Below, piece by piece: positions 29,206 through 39,694 of a DNA stretch of 64,000 bases. Made by a program: the position numbers and the translations under genes. Positions within the stretch are counted from its first letter, which is position 1; every line of letters begins with the position of its first letter. Under the pieces are notes generated by a model. It did not search any database. It saw only the letters and a program-made list of their open reading frames with translations, and was not told where the DNA came from. The stretch spans positions 1 through 64,000 of the forward strand of contig DAIDGW010000049.1 in NCBI GenBank assembly GCA_027452245.1, read 5' to 3'. This stretch comes from Acidobacteriaceae bacterium. Its GTDB lineage: Bacteria; Acidobacteriota; Terriglobia; Terriglobales; Acidobacteriaceae.

Positions 29206-29685
29206 AAAAACAATTCTGATTTCTGACCGTAATAAGTTAAATGCACGCCTTGAACGAGAAGCTACTTTGCCTCTCTGGCTGGTTCTCTTCGTGCACTTGC
29301 ATCACCAAAGTATCGTCTTACGAGTTACCTCGGTGCATGTTTGGTTTGTAGAAGATAGCCATTTTGAAAGACCGGACGCGTCCACCCCTGAGTGTTTTGG
29401 ATCGGGATTTTTCCGTCGCAGGAACAAATCCTGGAATTCATTCCGCGGATCGAATGTCTTCATTTCACATCCATTACGCGGCAGAGCCAAAACGCCGGCC
29501 CCGGGTCGCGAATATATACCGCAGCGTTTGGCATTACAGTTTTTTGTATTTCCTAGGGATTCTTCCGTATTTCCTGTTTTGACTTCTCCTAATACGATTG
29601 GAATCAGCTAAAAGAAACGCTCAGGCGATGCGGCCGCCCTGCATCGCGTACGTAACAAAACGTATGCGCGCTGCTTGCCGGAGGT

Positions 29686-29967
29686 ATGGCCCGTCCACGC
29701 AAATTCGTCGTCTCCCCAATTCCTACCTGGGCATGCAGAGTGAGGGCACTCCGTCAGAGCCTAGGGATGAACCAGTTGGAATTCGGACGGATTTTAGGAT
29801 TCTCTCCCATTGTCGTTTCCCGCTGGGAGCGTGGCCTCAAAAAGCCTTCCGCCGAGGGTTTCATCAAAATGGGCAAAATGTCGAAACGGCCGTCGGGCTG
29901 GTACTTTTGGCGTCTGGCCGGTGTTGACCAGCAAGACGCTCTTCGCATGCTAGGGGATGGGCATTGA
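29686..29967 (+). CDS. XRE/Cro-type helix-turn-helix protein
   Basis: VRALRQSLGMNQLEFGRILGFSPIVVSRWERGLKKPS. Confidence 0.75.
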   Translation: MARPRKFVVSPIPTWACRVRALRQSLGMNQLEFGRILGFSPIVVSRWERGLKKPSAEGFIKMGKMSKRPSGWYFWRLAGVDQQDALRMLGDGH

Positions 29968-30111
29968 CTGCGGGGTTGGTAGTCAAGCCTTACTTGCAGA
30001 TTTCAGGGCAAGTTACTTCGGGTTACCGAAGTTTGCCGCAACCCACTCCAAATCATTGTTGATAAATGGGTTAACTGGTAGGTTGAGTGTGGGTTGAGGT
30101 AAGACTTTTTG

Positions 30112-32904
30112 ATGACTGGAGCCACGGCTATTGCTGCCAGAACGCGGAGCCATGTTCGCCCTTGGCGAAGCATCCCATGGGCGGCAAGACTCTTCATTTC
30201 CGTAATTATTGTCGCCGGGACCAGTGTCCTGTCGTATGGCGCGGTGCATCAGTCCAGCCGAAATATTGCCGAGTTCATCTGTTATCTCGGAATCGCAATT
30301 CTCGCTTCGAGATTAAAGGTCAGCCTGCCTGGGATCACCGGAACTCTTTCGGTGAATTTTCTTTTCATCCTGATCGGGGTCTTAGAACTGAGTTTTGCCG
30401 AGACGCTCACGCTGGGCGCGGTATCGATGCTGGCGCAGTGCTTGTACCCTGACCCGCCCCGTGCCATACAAACCACTTTTAACGTGTGTGCAGGATCGAT
30501 CTCAACCGCCCTGGCATACCTGGCCTATCACGACCCAGTGATAAATGACCTGGTATCCAGCAAGCCCATCCTGCTCTGTCTGGCTGCGTCCGTCTATTTC
30601 ATTGCGAACGCCGGTTCGATTGCGACCGTAATCTCACTCGCGGAAGGGCGCCGTTTTACCGGAATTCTGGTCGATTGCTATTTCTGGTCTTTCCCCTATT
30701 ATCTCGTGGGCGCCGGTATTGCCGGAGGCGTGGCATGGCTGAATCACACCTTTAACTGGGAATCGTCGTTGCTGTTGGTCCCCGCAGTGTACGTCATTTA
30801 CCGTTCGTATCGCCTCTACCTGGGAAAGCTCGAGGATGAAAAACGCCACGTCGAAGAGATCGCCAACCTCCATTTGCGAACCATTGAAGCCTTGGCCCTT
30901 GCTATCGAAGCCAAAGACCAGACAACCCATGACCACCTGCAACGCGTTCGCGTCTACGCAATTGAAGTAGCCAAGGAATTAGGAGTTACCGGAGCTGAAC
31001 TCGAGGCCTTGCATGCGGCTGCTTTGTTGCACGATATCGGAAAGCTAGCGGTACCCGAGCACATCATCTCGAAACCCGGCCGCCTGACCCCCGAAGAGTT
31101 TGAAAAAATGAAGATTCACACGATCGTAGGGGCTGAGATCCTCGAGCGTGTCCGGTTTCCCTATCCGGTGGTCCCGATTGTCCGCGCTCACCATGAGAAA
31201 TGGGACGGAACTGGCTATCCCATGGGACTCAAAGGGGCCGAGATCCCAGTCGGTGCACGCATCTTGTCTGCGGTTGATTATCTCGACGCTCTTGCCTCAG
31301 ACCGGCAGTATCGCCGCGCGTTGCCCTTAAATGAAGTCATGAAGAAACTTGCGGCCGAGTCGGGAAAATCGTTCGACCCCAAGGTGGTTGACGTTTTGCA
31401 GCGCCGTTATCAAAGCCTGGAACGCATGGCTATCGCCAAGTCCGCACAGGACGGTAACAGTCCACTCTCGACGGGAACAAAGATTGAACGCGGCGAAGCC
31501 CCCGCTGCCGGATTTGAAAACACTGCCGCACGTGATTACGCGGGTCGCGAGGCCACATTTCTTTCTTCGATCGCCGCCGCCCGCCAGGAGGCACAAGCTC
31601 TTTTCGAACTGAGCCAGGATCTTGGAGCCTCGCTCAGTTTGGGCGAAACACTTTCTGTATTCTCGCTCAAGCTCAAGCCCATGGTTCCCTATGACGCGAT
31701 CGCGATCTACATCAAACGGGACGATGAACTGATTCCCGAATACGTCAATGGCGATAACTACCGTCTCTTCTCCTCGCTGCGAATTCCCATGGGACAGGGA
31801 CTTTCTGGATGGGTAGCGCAAAATAGAAAGCCGATCATCAACGGAAATCCCTCGGTTGAGCCTGGATATCTGAATGATCCCATGAAGTTCAGCACGCTGC
31901 AGTCCGCTCTGGCGGTACCGCTCGAAGCGGTGGGCGGAATCGTCGGCGTGCTGGCGCTCTATCGTGCCGAGCGCGATTCATTCACCTCTGACCACTTGCG
32001 CATCATGCTGGCCGTCAGCAGCAAGATGGCCTTGTCCATCGAAAACGCCCTGAAATACCAGCAGGCGGAAAATTCAGCTACTACCGATTATTTGACAGGA
32101 TTGCCCAATGCCCGCTCGCTCTTCTTACAGCTTGACCGCGAACTTGCCCGTTGTAAGCGCGACAATTCCTCGGTTACAGTCATGGTCTGCGATCTCGACG
32201 GCTTCAAGCAGATCAACGATCGCTTCGGCCATCTTGAAGGCAACCGGACGCTCCGCCTGTTCGCCCAGGCCCTAAAAGACACCTGCCGCGAGTACGATTA
32301 TGTCGCTCGCATGGGCGGCGACGAGTTTGTTGTTGTTGTTCCGGGACTGCAGCCCGACGCCTCAGGCAAAAAAGCCGAGCAACTCCGCACGCTTGCGAAA
32401 CAAGCAGGATTCGATGTATGCGGCGAAGAAATTCTATCTTTAAGCGTGGGACAGGCCGTCTATCCCACCGATGGCCAGGATGCCGAAGAGCTTCTCGCCG
32501 AAGCCGATCGGCGCATGTACCTCGAAAAGCAAAAGCAGCTCTCCTACAAGGATCGCCGCGCCCATCCCCGCATGAAATGCCGCGTCACGATCGAGTTGCA
32601 GGCGGGCGAAAGCCGTACACCCGTTTTCGGAACACTTATCGATCTCAGCATGGGAGGCTGTTATGTCGAAACCAGCGAGATCCTCGCTGTAGGCACACGG
32701 GTCCGCATCGGTTTCTCACTGGACACGGGCAGTCTTTGGGCGGAAGGCAGTATCACTCGCATCGATCCAGGTTCCGGCCTGGCCGTGCAGTTCCGCGAAG
32801 TAAACCGCGAAGGGCGCGACAAGATGCTCAGGATCATTGAGTATGTCCAGAAGACAACCGCGTTCTACAACAATCGTTATTTCGACAGCCTGGTCAAGCG
32901 CTAA
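30112..32904 (+). CDS. Membrane HD-GYP + GAF + GGDEF + PilZ multidomain c-di-GMP protein
   Basis: N-terminal TM segments; LLHDIGK...HHEKWDGTGYP; GAF-like region; REYDYVARMGGDEF (I-site RxxD plus GGDEF); RRAHPR...DLSMGG PilZ. Confidence 0.93.
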   Translation: MTGATAIAARTRSHVRPWRSIPWAARLFISVIIVAGTSVLSYGAVHQSSRNIAEFICYLGIAILASRLKVSLPGITGTLSVNFLFILIGVLELSFAETLTLGAVSMLAQCLYPDPPRAIQTTFNVCAGSISTALAYLAYHDPVINDLVSSKPILLCLAASVYFIANAGSIATVISLAEGRRFTGILVDCYFWSFPYYLVGAGIAGGVAWLNHTFNWESSLLLVPAVYVIYRSYRLYLGKLEDEKRHVEEIANLHLRTIEALALAIEAKDQTTHDHLQRVRVYAIEVAKELGVTGAELEALHAAALLHDIGKLAVPEHIISKPGRLTPEEFEKMKIHTIVGAEILERVRFPYPVVPIVRAHHEKWDGTGYPMGLKGAEIPVGARILSAVDYLDALASDRQYRRALPLNEVMKKLAAESGKSFDPKVVDVLQRRYQSLERMAIAKSAQDGNSPLSTGTKIERGEAPAAGFENTAARDYAGREATFLSSIAAARQEAQALFELSQDLGASLSLGETLSVFSLKLKPMVPYDAIAIYIKRDDELIPEYVNGDNYRLFSSLRIPMGQGLSGWVAQNRKPIINGNPSVEPGYLNDPMKFSTLQSALAVPLEAVGGIVGVLALYRAERDSFTSDHLRIMLAVSSKMALSIENALKYQQAENSATTDYLTGLPNARSLFLQLDRELARCKRDNSSVTVMVCDLDGFKQINDRFGHLEGNRTLRLFAQALKDTCREYDYVARMGGDEFVVVVPGLQPDASGKKAEQLRTLAKQAGFDVCGEEILSLSVGQAVYPTDGQDAEELLAEADRRMYLEKQKQLSYKDRRAHPRMKCRVTIELQAGESRTPVFGTLIDLSMGGCYVETSEILAVGTRVRIGFSLDTGSLWAEGSITRIDPGSGLAVQFREVNREGRDKMLRIIEYVQKTTAFYNNRYFDSLVKR

Positions 32905-33003
32905 GAACCCCTGTGCACCTTGTACCGCTGACTCTAAGGTCCACATGCGTGAGAACCGTTGGCTCATCTTGAAGCGCATCCCCACTGCCCTTAGACTTGT
33001 TGT

Positions 33004-33945
33004 GTGCATGTTCACAACCACGGCGTAGCCGGGCCAACCCGCGTCCTGAAGATCTCGGTGGCGGTCACCATCTGCTACATTGCTCTACTGGTTGTAGCGG
33101 GGATACGGTCACACTCACTGGCCCTGCTCTCTGAAGCCGGACACAACCTTTCTGATCTGCTCGCCCTGCTGCTCTCATTAGTAGCGGTCTATCTCCAAGC
33201 CCGTCCGCCAAGCGCAACCAAGACCTACGGATATCATCGCGCTGGAGTTCTTGCCGCTCTGGTCAATTCCGTGTCCCTGGTGGCAGTATCGTTTTTCATC
33301 TTTTACGAGGCCTTCCGTCGCCTGCAGCATCCCGAGCACGTTCATGCCGGAACGATGATGGCCGTGGCCGCCGCTGGCGTTGCCATGAATGGGATCATCG
33401 CCCTGCTGCTTTACCGCTCCTCTGCGGGTTCCGGAGCCGACGTGAACATTCGCAGTGCTCTGCTGCACGAACTCGGAGACACTCTCTCCACGGCTGCCGT
33501 GATCGCCGGGGGCTGGGCCATTATGGTGACGGGGAATTACTGGATCGATCCGGCGCTCTCGTTTGGAATCGGCGTGCTGATTCTCTGGTCGGGATTCGGC
33601 ATTGTTCGCGAGACGCTGAACATCCTTCTGGAAGGCACGCCGCGAGGAATGAAATTAGATCGTGTAGAATCCGCCATTCGCGAAATTGAAGGTGTGAACG
33701 ATGTTCACGACCTGCATGTCTGGAGCATCGGGTCGGAGACCCACGCCTTGTCCTGCCACATCTCGATCGCCGATATCCCGCCCTCGGTAAGCGAACGCAT
33801 TCTGCGCGACGTCAAAGAACGCCTGCATCACGAATTCCGCATCGACCACACGACCATTCAGTTCGAACACGTGAATTGTGAAGTGGCGCATGGCTGCGTT
33901 CTCCCCGTCAGCGAGAATCATGAGCACCAGCACCACAATCACTGA
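33004..33945 (+). CDS. Cation diffusion facilitator (CDF) family transporter
   Basis: SEAGHNLSDLLALLLS; HELGDTLSTAAVIAGG; C-terminal cytosolic ferredoxin-like domain; His-rich tail. Confidence 0.93.
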   Translation: MHVHNHGVAGPTRVLKISVAVTICYIALLVVAGIRSHSLALLSEAGHNLSDLLALLLSLVAVYLQARPPSATKTYGYHRAGVLAALVNSVSLVAVSFFIFYEAFRRLQHPEHVHAGTMMAVAAAGVAMNGIIALLLYRSSAGSGADVNIRSALLHELGDTLSTAAVIAGGWAIMVTGNYWIDPALSFGIGVLILWSGFGIVRETLNILLEGTPRGMKLDRVESAIREIEGVNDVHDLHVWSIGSETHALSCHISIADIPPSVSERILRDVKERLHHEFRIDHTTIQFEHVNCEVAHGCVLPVSENHEHQHHNH

Positions 33946-33950
33946 GGTTC

Positions 33951-35711
33951 CTATTTCTGGCGAGCATAGATTTCAGCCACTCGCTCGATCGTGTCCGCTT
34001 CTTCCGCCGATTTGTCGGGCCTGAGCCGCACAATCCGCGGGAAGCGCAAGGCGTATCCGCTGTCGTGTCGCTCGGACTTCATCATGTTGTTGAATGCCAC
34101 TTCGATGACGATCTTCGGTTCCACGATCAACCGGAATTCCTGATCTTCGATCGTGTGCTCCAAGAACCACTGCGTCTTCTCTCTGATGTCGGCATCGGTC
34201 AGGCCGGAATACGCTTTCCCGATATTCACCAGCCGATCTCCATTCCACACCGCGAATGTATAGTCGCTCAGCACCTTGATGCGCTTGCCGTGACCATATT
34301 CAACGGCGGTTACAACCACGTCCAGCGTCGCCAATTCCCGCTTCATCTTCAGCCATGATTTGCCCCGCTTCCCCGGACTATATGTGGAATCGAGGTTTTT
34401 GATCATTAATCCTTCGTTGCCTCGCGCCTGCGCAGCCAAAAATAGTTCATCAAGTTGCTCCGGAGAAGCTGCGCGGAATACCGGCGCACGAATGATGCTC
34501 CCTGCCACACTCGTTTGCTCGTCCTCAAACGCAAGCTTCGGCTGACTCTGGATTGTTCTGTAGCCTCTTGGGCGAGAGTCCCTCTCCGCCAAGAGTTCGT
34601 CTAGAATTCTCGCCCGCTTCTTTAAGGCGCAGTCGATCGTCAGTTCTCCGTCGGCGTAGAGAACATCAAAGACCAGATAAGCCACCGGGATCTCGCGTAG
34701 CATCTTTTCGCTGACCTTCTTCCTCCCCAGGCGCTGCTGCAGAACACTGAACGGACGCGCCCTGCCCAGATTTACAGCCTTATGTCGATCCGCCGGAGAA
34801 ACCGCTCCATCCAGAATTTCCTTTGTCATTTCAATCTCTGCCGGATACTCCCATGCCACAATTTCTCCATCCAGGATCGCCTCTCGCCGCAACCCTGCCA
34901 GTGCCTCGGGAATTTCCGGAAAAGATTCGGTGATCTCATCTCTCGTGCGCGAGAAGATCTTTACTTCTCCATTGGAGATATGCGCCTGCGCACGTACCCC
35001 GTCGTATTTATCTTCAACCGCCGCTTCGGGGAAATAGCTCAGGCCCTCTCCTGCCGATTCAATCGGGCTGGCCAGCATGAATCCCAGAGGATGAAACATG
35101 CGCATCCTTGCCTCGCCCAATCGCCTTGCGGCTGCGAACCGCAGCGTCTCGCCGATATCACCCAGCAGCATATTGGCGCGCTGAACATCGCTAGGTGCTG
35201 CATCGTAAGCTTTACCAATCGCCTCCTCAACCAGACTTTCTTTCAATCCAATCCGCAGATCGCCGGTCATGATTTTCACGATGTACTTGGCTTCCAGCGG
35301 AGTCGCCCGCGACAGCAGTTCGCGCACCAATCCCACCTTGGCCGCTGCGCCTCGCGCCGCCGCAATCTGCCGGAACATCGACTCGGCTTCCAGCACCCCG
35401 AGGCCTTGACCATTTCTTTTCGGCAAGACTTCCCCCGCAACCGCCCCCAAGTCCCCGTGCCTGCGATATTCCCCCGCCAGTTCGCTACTTGACTTCCCCG
35501 CAAGCTCGGCTACGATTTGCCACAAAGAACGTCCGCCAACCTGCAACGTGGTTTCCTCCCACACAGGAAACGGCTGTCCCGACAGAAATACGGCTGAAAT
35601 AGCCGACTCATCTACACCACACGACTTCAGATAATCCGCCACGAGCGCCGTTTTCACCAGCTTCTTGGTCGTGCCTGCAATCTGCTCGCAGGTTTCGGCA
35701 AATTTTCTCAT
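33951..35711 (-). CDS. ATP-dependent DNA ligase (archaeal/eukaryal Lig1-like)
   Basis: Motif I EDKYDGVRAQAH; DGEIVAW; YLVFDVLYADG; NEGLMIKNLDSTYSPGKRGKSWLKMK. Confidence 0.95.
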   Translation of the reverse strand: MRKFAETCEQIAGTTKKLVKTALVADYLKSCGVDESAISAVFLSGQPFPVWEETTLQVGGRSLWQIVAELAGKSSSELAGEYRRHGDLGAVAGEVLPKRNGQGLGVLEAESMFRQIAAARGAAAKVGLVRELLSRATPLEAKYIVKIMTGDLRIGLKESLVEEAIGKAYDAAPSDVQRANMLLGDIGETLRFAAARRLGEARMRMFHPLGFMLASPIESAGEGLSYFPEAAVEDKYDGVRAQAHISNGEVKIFSRTRDEITESFPEIPEALAGLRREAILDGEIVAWEYPAEIEMTKEILDGAVSPADRHKAVNLGRARPFSVLQQRLGRKKVSEKMLREIPVAYLVFDVLYADGELTIDCALKKRARILDELLAERDSRPRGYRTIQSQPKLAFEDEQTSVAGSIIRAPVFRAASPEQLDELFLAAQARGNEGLMIKNLDSTYSPGKRGKSWLKMKRELATLDVVVTAVEYGHGKRIKVLSDYTFAVWNGDRLVNIGKAYSGLTDADIREKTQWFLEHTIEDQEFRLIVEPKIVIEVAFNNMMKSERHDSGYALRFPRIVRLRPDKSAEEADTIERVAEIYARQK

Positions 35712-35866
35712 TCCGGAAGAATAGATGACCGGAGCCGGCTCCGCGTCAGTCGCTCAATGGTGAATCTGGCACGCTGCAAACCCCTTCGCCCGAGGAAACT
35801 AGATATGCAATACGAGACAGACTTCCAGCTGTCCACCGCACCCCTCGAATGCAATACTGTGTGCCC

Positions 35867-36718
35867 ATGTTCCTGCGCTCGGTCGCCCTCGCCGTCGTCC
35901 TTAGCGGAACCTTGTTCGCGCAACCCGCCCCGGAGTGGACCCAGCCATTCCCTCCCTATCGAATCACTGCAAACATCTACTATGTGGGAAGCAAGGATCT
36001 CGCCTCGTTTCTGATCACCACTCCACAGGGACACATCCTCATCAACAGCAATCTCGAAACGTCTGTTCCGCAAGTCAAAAGCAGCGTTGAGAAACTTGGA
36101 TTTCATTTTCGCGACATCAAGGTTCTTCTTATCAGCCACGCGCATTTTGATCACTGCGCGGGCAGCGCATTACTCAAGCGCCTGACCGGCGCCAAATACA
36201 TGGTCATGGACGCCGATGTGCCGGTCGTGGAAGATGGCGGCCGCAGCGACTTTCGTTACGGCAACTCGCCATCCATGTTCTTCCCGCCCACCAAGGTGGA
36301 CCGCGTCCTCCACGATGGAGACCAAGTCCGCCTCGGCGGCATTAGCTTGGTGGCACATCTCACCGCGGGCCACACCAAAGGCTGCACCACTTGGACTATG
36401 CAGGTGCACGACGGCGGCAAAAGCTACAACGTCGTCATTGTCGGCAGTCCGAACCTGAACCCCGGCTATAACCTGGTTCACGATCCCAAATACCCTCAAA
36501 TGGCGCAGGATTACGAACAGACCTTTCAGGTTTTGAAGTCCCTACCCTGTGACATCTTCCTCGGGGCCCATGGCAGCTACTACGACATGACGAGAAAATT
36601 CGCGGAACTGGGAAAGACTGGTTCGAACCCATTCATTGACCCTGCCGGTTACAAGGCCTATATCGCGGACCGCGAACAGGCCTTCCGTGCGGAATTGGCC
36701 AGGCAGGAGGCACCCTAG
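35867..36718 (+). CDS. Subclass B3 metallo-beta-lactamase-like protein, secreted
   Basis: Signal peptide; LLISHAHFDHCAGSALLKRLTGAK, TAGHTKGCTTWTM, LPCDIFLGAHGSYYDM. Confidence 0.85.
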   Translation: MFLRSVALAVVLSGTLFAQPAPEWTQPFPPYRITANIYYVGSKDLASFLITTPQGHILINSNLETSVPQVKSSVEKLGFHFRDIKVLLISHAHFDHCAGSALLKRLTGAKYMVMDADVPVVEDGGRSDFRYGNSPSMFFPPTKVDRVLHDGDQVRLGGISLVAHLTAGHTKGCTTWTMQVHDGGKSYNVVIVGSPNLNPGYNLVHDPKYPQMAQDYEQTFQVLKSLPCDIFLGAHGSYYDMTRKFAELGKTGSNPFIDPAGYKAYIADREQAFRAELARQEAP

Positions 36719-36747
36719 AGCGGTTCGTATAGGCCTCTTTCCGCCCT

Positions 36748-37848
36748 GTGTTACCCTTATGTTTGGCTCTTTCCCAGCTCCTGGAGCATCTAATACCCGT
36801 GCGTTCTCTGCGAAATTACCTGAAGTTCCTTGCGGCTGTGCAGCTATTGCCGGCGCTCGAAAGCGGGGAAGAAACTTTGGTCGGCGGACAGGCCGTGCTT
36901 GAGGGCGTAATGATGCGCTCTCCCCATGCCTGGGCCATCGCCTGCCGCAAACCCTCGGGCGAAGTTGTCACCATGAGCCAGACACTCGACCGTCCCTCCG
37001 AAAAGCACAAGTGGATGGGCTGGCCCATCCTTCGCGGCGTGATGACGCTTGGTTACGCCATGACTCTCGGTTATCGCGCCCTGCGTTTTTCCGCCAACGT
37101 CGCCATTGAAGATGTCATGCAGCAAGATTCCGAAGCGGCGAACCACGTAGGAACAGCCGCCACTACCGAGCAAAGCTCAGCCGCTGCCGCTCGCGAAAAG
37201 GCTTCAACCATCAGCGGATGGATGGCCGCCATTAACATCATCATCTCTATTGCATTCTTCATCTTCATGTACAAGTATCTGCCGCTGCTTGCGGCCACGG
37301 AACTGAAGAAGGCTAATCCTGCGCTAGGCGGCCAAATCGTCTTCAATCTCGTTGATGGTGCTATTCGCCTCGTGCTTTTCCTGTTCTTTATCTGGGGAGT
37401 CTCTCTCTGGAAAGATATTCGCCGCGTCTACGAGTATCACGGCGCCGAGCACAAGACCGTTTTCGCATTCGAAGACGGCAAACCGTTGGAGACTGCGGAA
37501 GTCCAGAGATACTCGACCTATCACCCTCGTTGCGGCACTAGCTTCCTGATGACGGTAATGCTGATATCGATCGGCTTCTACATGCTGATCCCGTTCACCA
37601 CATTCTGGCCGCGCTTCGCCGCGCGCATCGCGCTGCTACCGCTCATTGCCGGCGTTTCCTACGAGATCATCCGCTTTGCCGCCAAGCACAAAGGGTCGCT
37701 GTTCGCGATGATGACCGCTCCCGGCCTCTGGCTGCAGCGCATCACCACCAAGCCTCCCTCTGACGATCAGGCCCAGTGCGCCATCAAAGCCCTCGACGAA
37801 GCCATGGCACTGGAAAAGGACCATGGCGGGGAACTGGTGATTGCCTAG
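36748..37848 (+). CDS. DUF1385 (YqhQ-like) membrane protein
   Basis: GGQAVLEGVMMRSPHAWAIACRKPSGEVV; YHGAEHKTVFAFEDG; HPRCGTSF. Confidence 0.93.
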   Translation: MLPLCLALSQLLEHLIPVRSLRNYLKFLAAVQLLPALESGEETLVGGQAVLEGVMMRSPHAWAIACRKPSGEVVTMSQTLDRPSEKHKWMGWPILRGVMTLGYAMTLGYRALRFSANVAIEDVMQQDSEAANHVGTAATTEQSSAAAAREKASTISGWMAAINIIISIAFFIFMYKYLPLLAATELKKANPALGGQIVFNLVDGAIRLVLFLFFIWGVSLWKDIRRVYEYHGAEHKTVFAFEDGKPLETAEVQRYSTYHPRCGTSFLMTVMLISIGFYMLIPFTTFWPRFAARIALLPLIAGVSYEIIRFAAKHKGSLFAMMTAPGLWLQRITTKPPSDDQAQCAIKALDEAMALEKDHGGELVIA

Positions 37849-37897
37849 AGACCGTCTTGGGCGGCGTCCGAGGACCATAGACTAGCGACCAACGAAG

Positions 37898-38977
37898 ATG
37901 TTTGAGAGACTTGACCAAATCGAAGCCCGCTACGAAGAACTGACCCACGCTCTGGCCTTGCCGGAAACGATCAGCGACTCGACGAAGTACCAGAAGACTG
38001 CCAAGGCCCACAGCGAAATTTCGCCCATCGTCGAAAAATATCGCGAATACAAAGATCTGAAAAAAGGAATCGCCGATAGTCGCGCCCTGCTCGCCGAAGA
38101 AAAAGATCCTGAGATGCGTGCCTATGCGCAGGAAGAACTCGATAAACTCGAATCGCGCGTCACCTGGACTGAGGAAGAACTGAAGGTTTTGCTCCTGCCC
38201 AAAGATCCCAACGACGAAAAGAACATCATTCTCGAAATCCGTGCCGGTACCGGGGGCGATGAGGCCACCCTCTTTGCTGCCGAGATTTTCCGCATGTACT
38301 CTCGCTACGCCGAGTCGCAGCGCTGGAAGGTCGAAGTGCTTTCCACCTCCGAATCCTCGGTCGGCGGGTTGAAAGAGGTCATCGCCATCATCGAAGGTAA
38401 TCGCGTTTACTCGCAGCTCAAATACGAGAGTGGCGTCCATCGCGTTCAGCGTGTCCCGGCAACCGAGCAACAAGGACGCGTGCACACCTCTGCCGTCACC
38501 GTCGCCGTCCTTCCCGAAGCCGAAGACGTCGACATCAAGATCGAAGCCAAAGATCTTCGTATCGATACCTTCTGCTCCTCCGGCCCCGGCGGCCAGTCCG
38601 TGAATACGACGTACTCCGCCGTCCGCATCACGCATATTCCGACCAACACGGTGGTTAGCTGCCAGGACGAAAAGTCGCAGATCAAGAATCGCGAAAAGGG
38701 AATGCGCGTTCTCCGCGCCCGCCTGTACGAAATTGAGATGGAAAAGCAGCAGGAAGCGCTAGCCAAAGAGCGCCGCGCCATGGTGAAGTCCGGCGACCGT
38801 AGCGAGAAGATTCGCACCTACAACTTCCCGCAGAACCGCCTGACTGATCACCGCATCGGCTTCACCATCCACCAGCTCGACTCGGTGATGGACGGTAAAA
38901 TCCAGCCCCTCATCGAAGCTCTGGTTACGCATTACCAGGCGGAAAAGTTGAAACAGGAAACCGCCGGCGTGGTGTAA
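37898..38977 (+). CDS. prfA: Peptide chain release factor 1
   Basis: [46 protein letters not shown]. Confidence 0.97.
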   Translation: MFERLDQIEARYEELTHALALPETISDSTKYQKTAKAHSEISPIVEKYREYKDLKKGIADSRALLAEEKDPEMRAYAQEELDKLESRVTWTEEELKVLLLPKDPNDEKNIILEIRAGTGGDEATLFAAEIFRMYSRYAESQRWKVEVLSTSESSVGGLKEVIAIIEGNRVYSQLKYESGVHRVQRVPATEQQGRVHTSAVTVAVLPEAEDVDIKIEAKDLRIDTFCSSGPGGQSVNTTYSAVRITHIPTNTVVSCQDEKSQIKNREKGMRVLRARLYEIEMEKQQEALAKERRAMVKSGDRSEKIRTYNFPQNRLTDHRIGFTIHQLDSVMDGKIQPLIEALVTHYQAEKLKQETAGVV

Positions 38978-39098
38978 CCCTGATACGAGAACACCTATCG
39001 CTTCTCCGCTCCGTCCCAGTTACTAATGTCCCGATACCAGCACCTACTAGAAAAGCGGGATTTTGTCGGTTACTTTTCCTTCGATCAGGAGGACTTCT

Positions 39099-39617
39099 TT
39101 GAAATATCTCTGGCTTGCTATTCTCTGCCTTTCGCTTACTCCCTTCACTGCCGCGCAAGCTGCCGACGATATGCCTTCCCGCGACGACGTCATGGCTTAC
39201 CTGCAGATCATGCGCACGCATGACATGATCCAGAAGATGGCACAGGTGCAAGCGCAATCCACCGAGCAACTATTGAAGTCCGCATTTCTGAAAAACAACA
39301 CGAAACTGCCTGCGGATTTCGACTCTCGATTCCGCAAGTCTATGGAAGACCTCATCAAGAACATGCCCATCGACGACATGACGCAAGCCATGATCCCCGT
39401 CTATCAGAAACACTTCACCAAGGGTGACCTCGAAGCCATGACTGCTTTTTATTCCTCTCCCGTCGGACAGAAAGTCCTTCAGGAATTGCCCGCGGTTATG
39501 CAGGAAGGCAACCAGTCTATGATGCCGATCCTGAGCAAGTACATTGGTGAGTGGATGGTACGGATGCAACAGGAATTCAAGCCGAAGAAAACAGTCGTCC
39601 TTAGCGATCAGGACTAG
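39099..39617 (+). CDS. DUF2059 domain-containing secreted protein
   Basis: AGGAGG at 39087-39092 precedes TTG 39099; MIPVYQKHFTKGDLEAMTAFYSSPVGQKVLQELPAVMQE. Confidence 0.85.
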   Translation: MKYLWLAILCLSLTPFTAAQAADDMPSRDDVMAYLQIMRTHDMIQKMAQVQAQSTEQLLKSAFLKNNTKLPADFDSRFRKSMEDLIKNMPIDDMTQAMIPVYQKHFTKGDLEAMTAFYSSPVGQKVLQELPAVMQEGNQSMMPILSKYIGEWMVRMQQEFKPKKTVVLSDQD

Positions 39618-39694
39618 CCTCAAACATCATCCGAACGGATCGTTTCCTTTGAGCAATTCACCGGCGGGGTCCACCTCTCTGGTAAAACGTTCTC

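Noticed and set aside
32330-32342. GTT tandem repeat in the GGDEF gene
   Set aside because: Short and encodes the normal GGDEFVVVVPG strand
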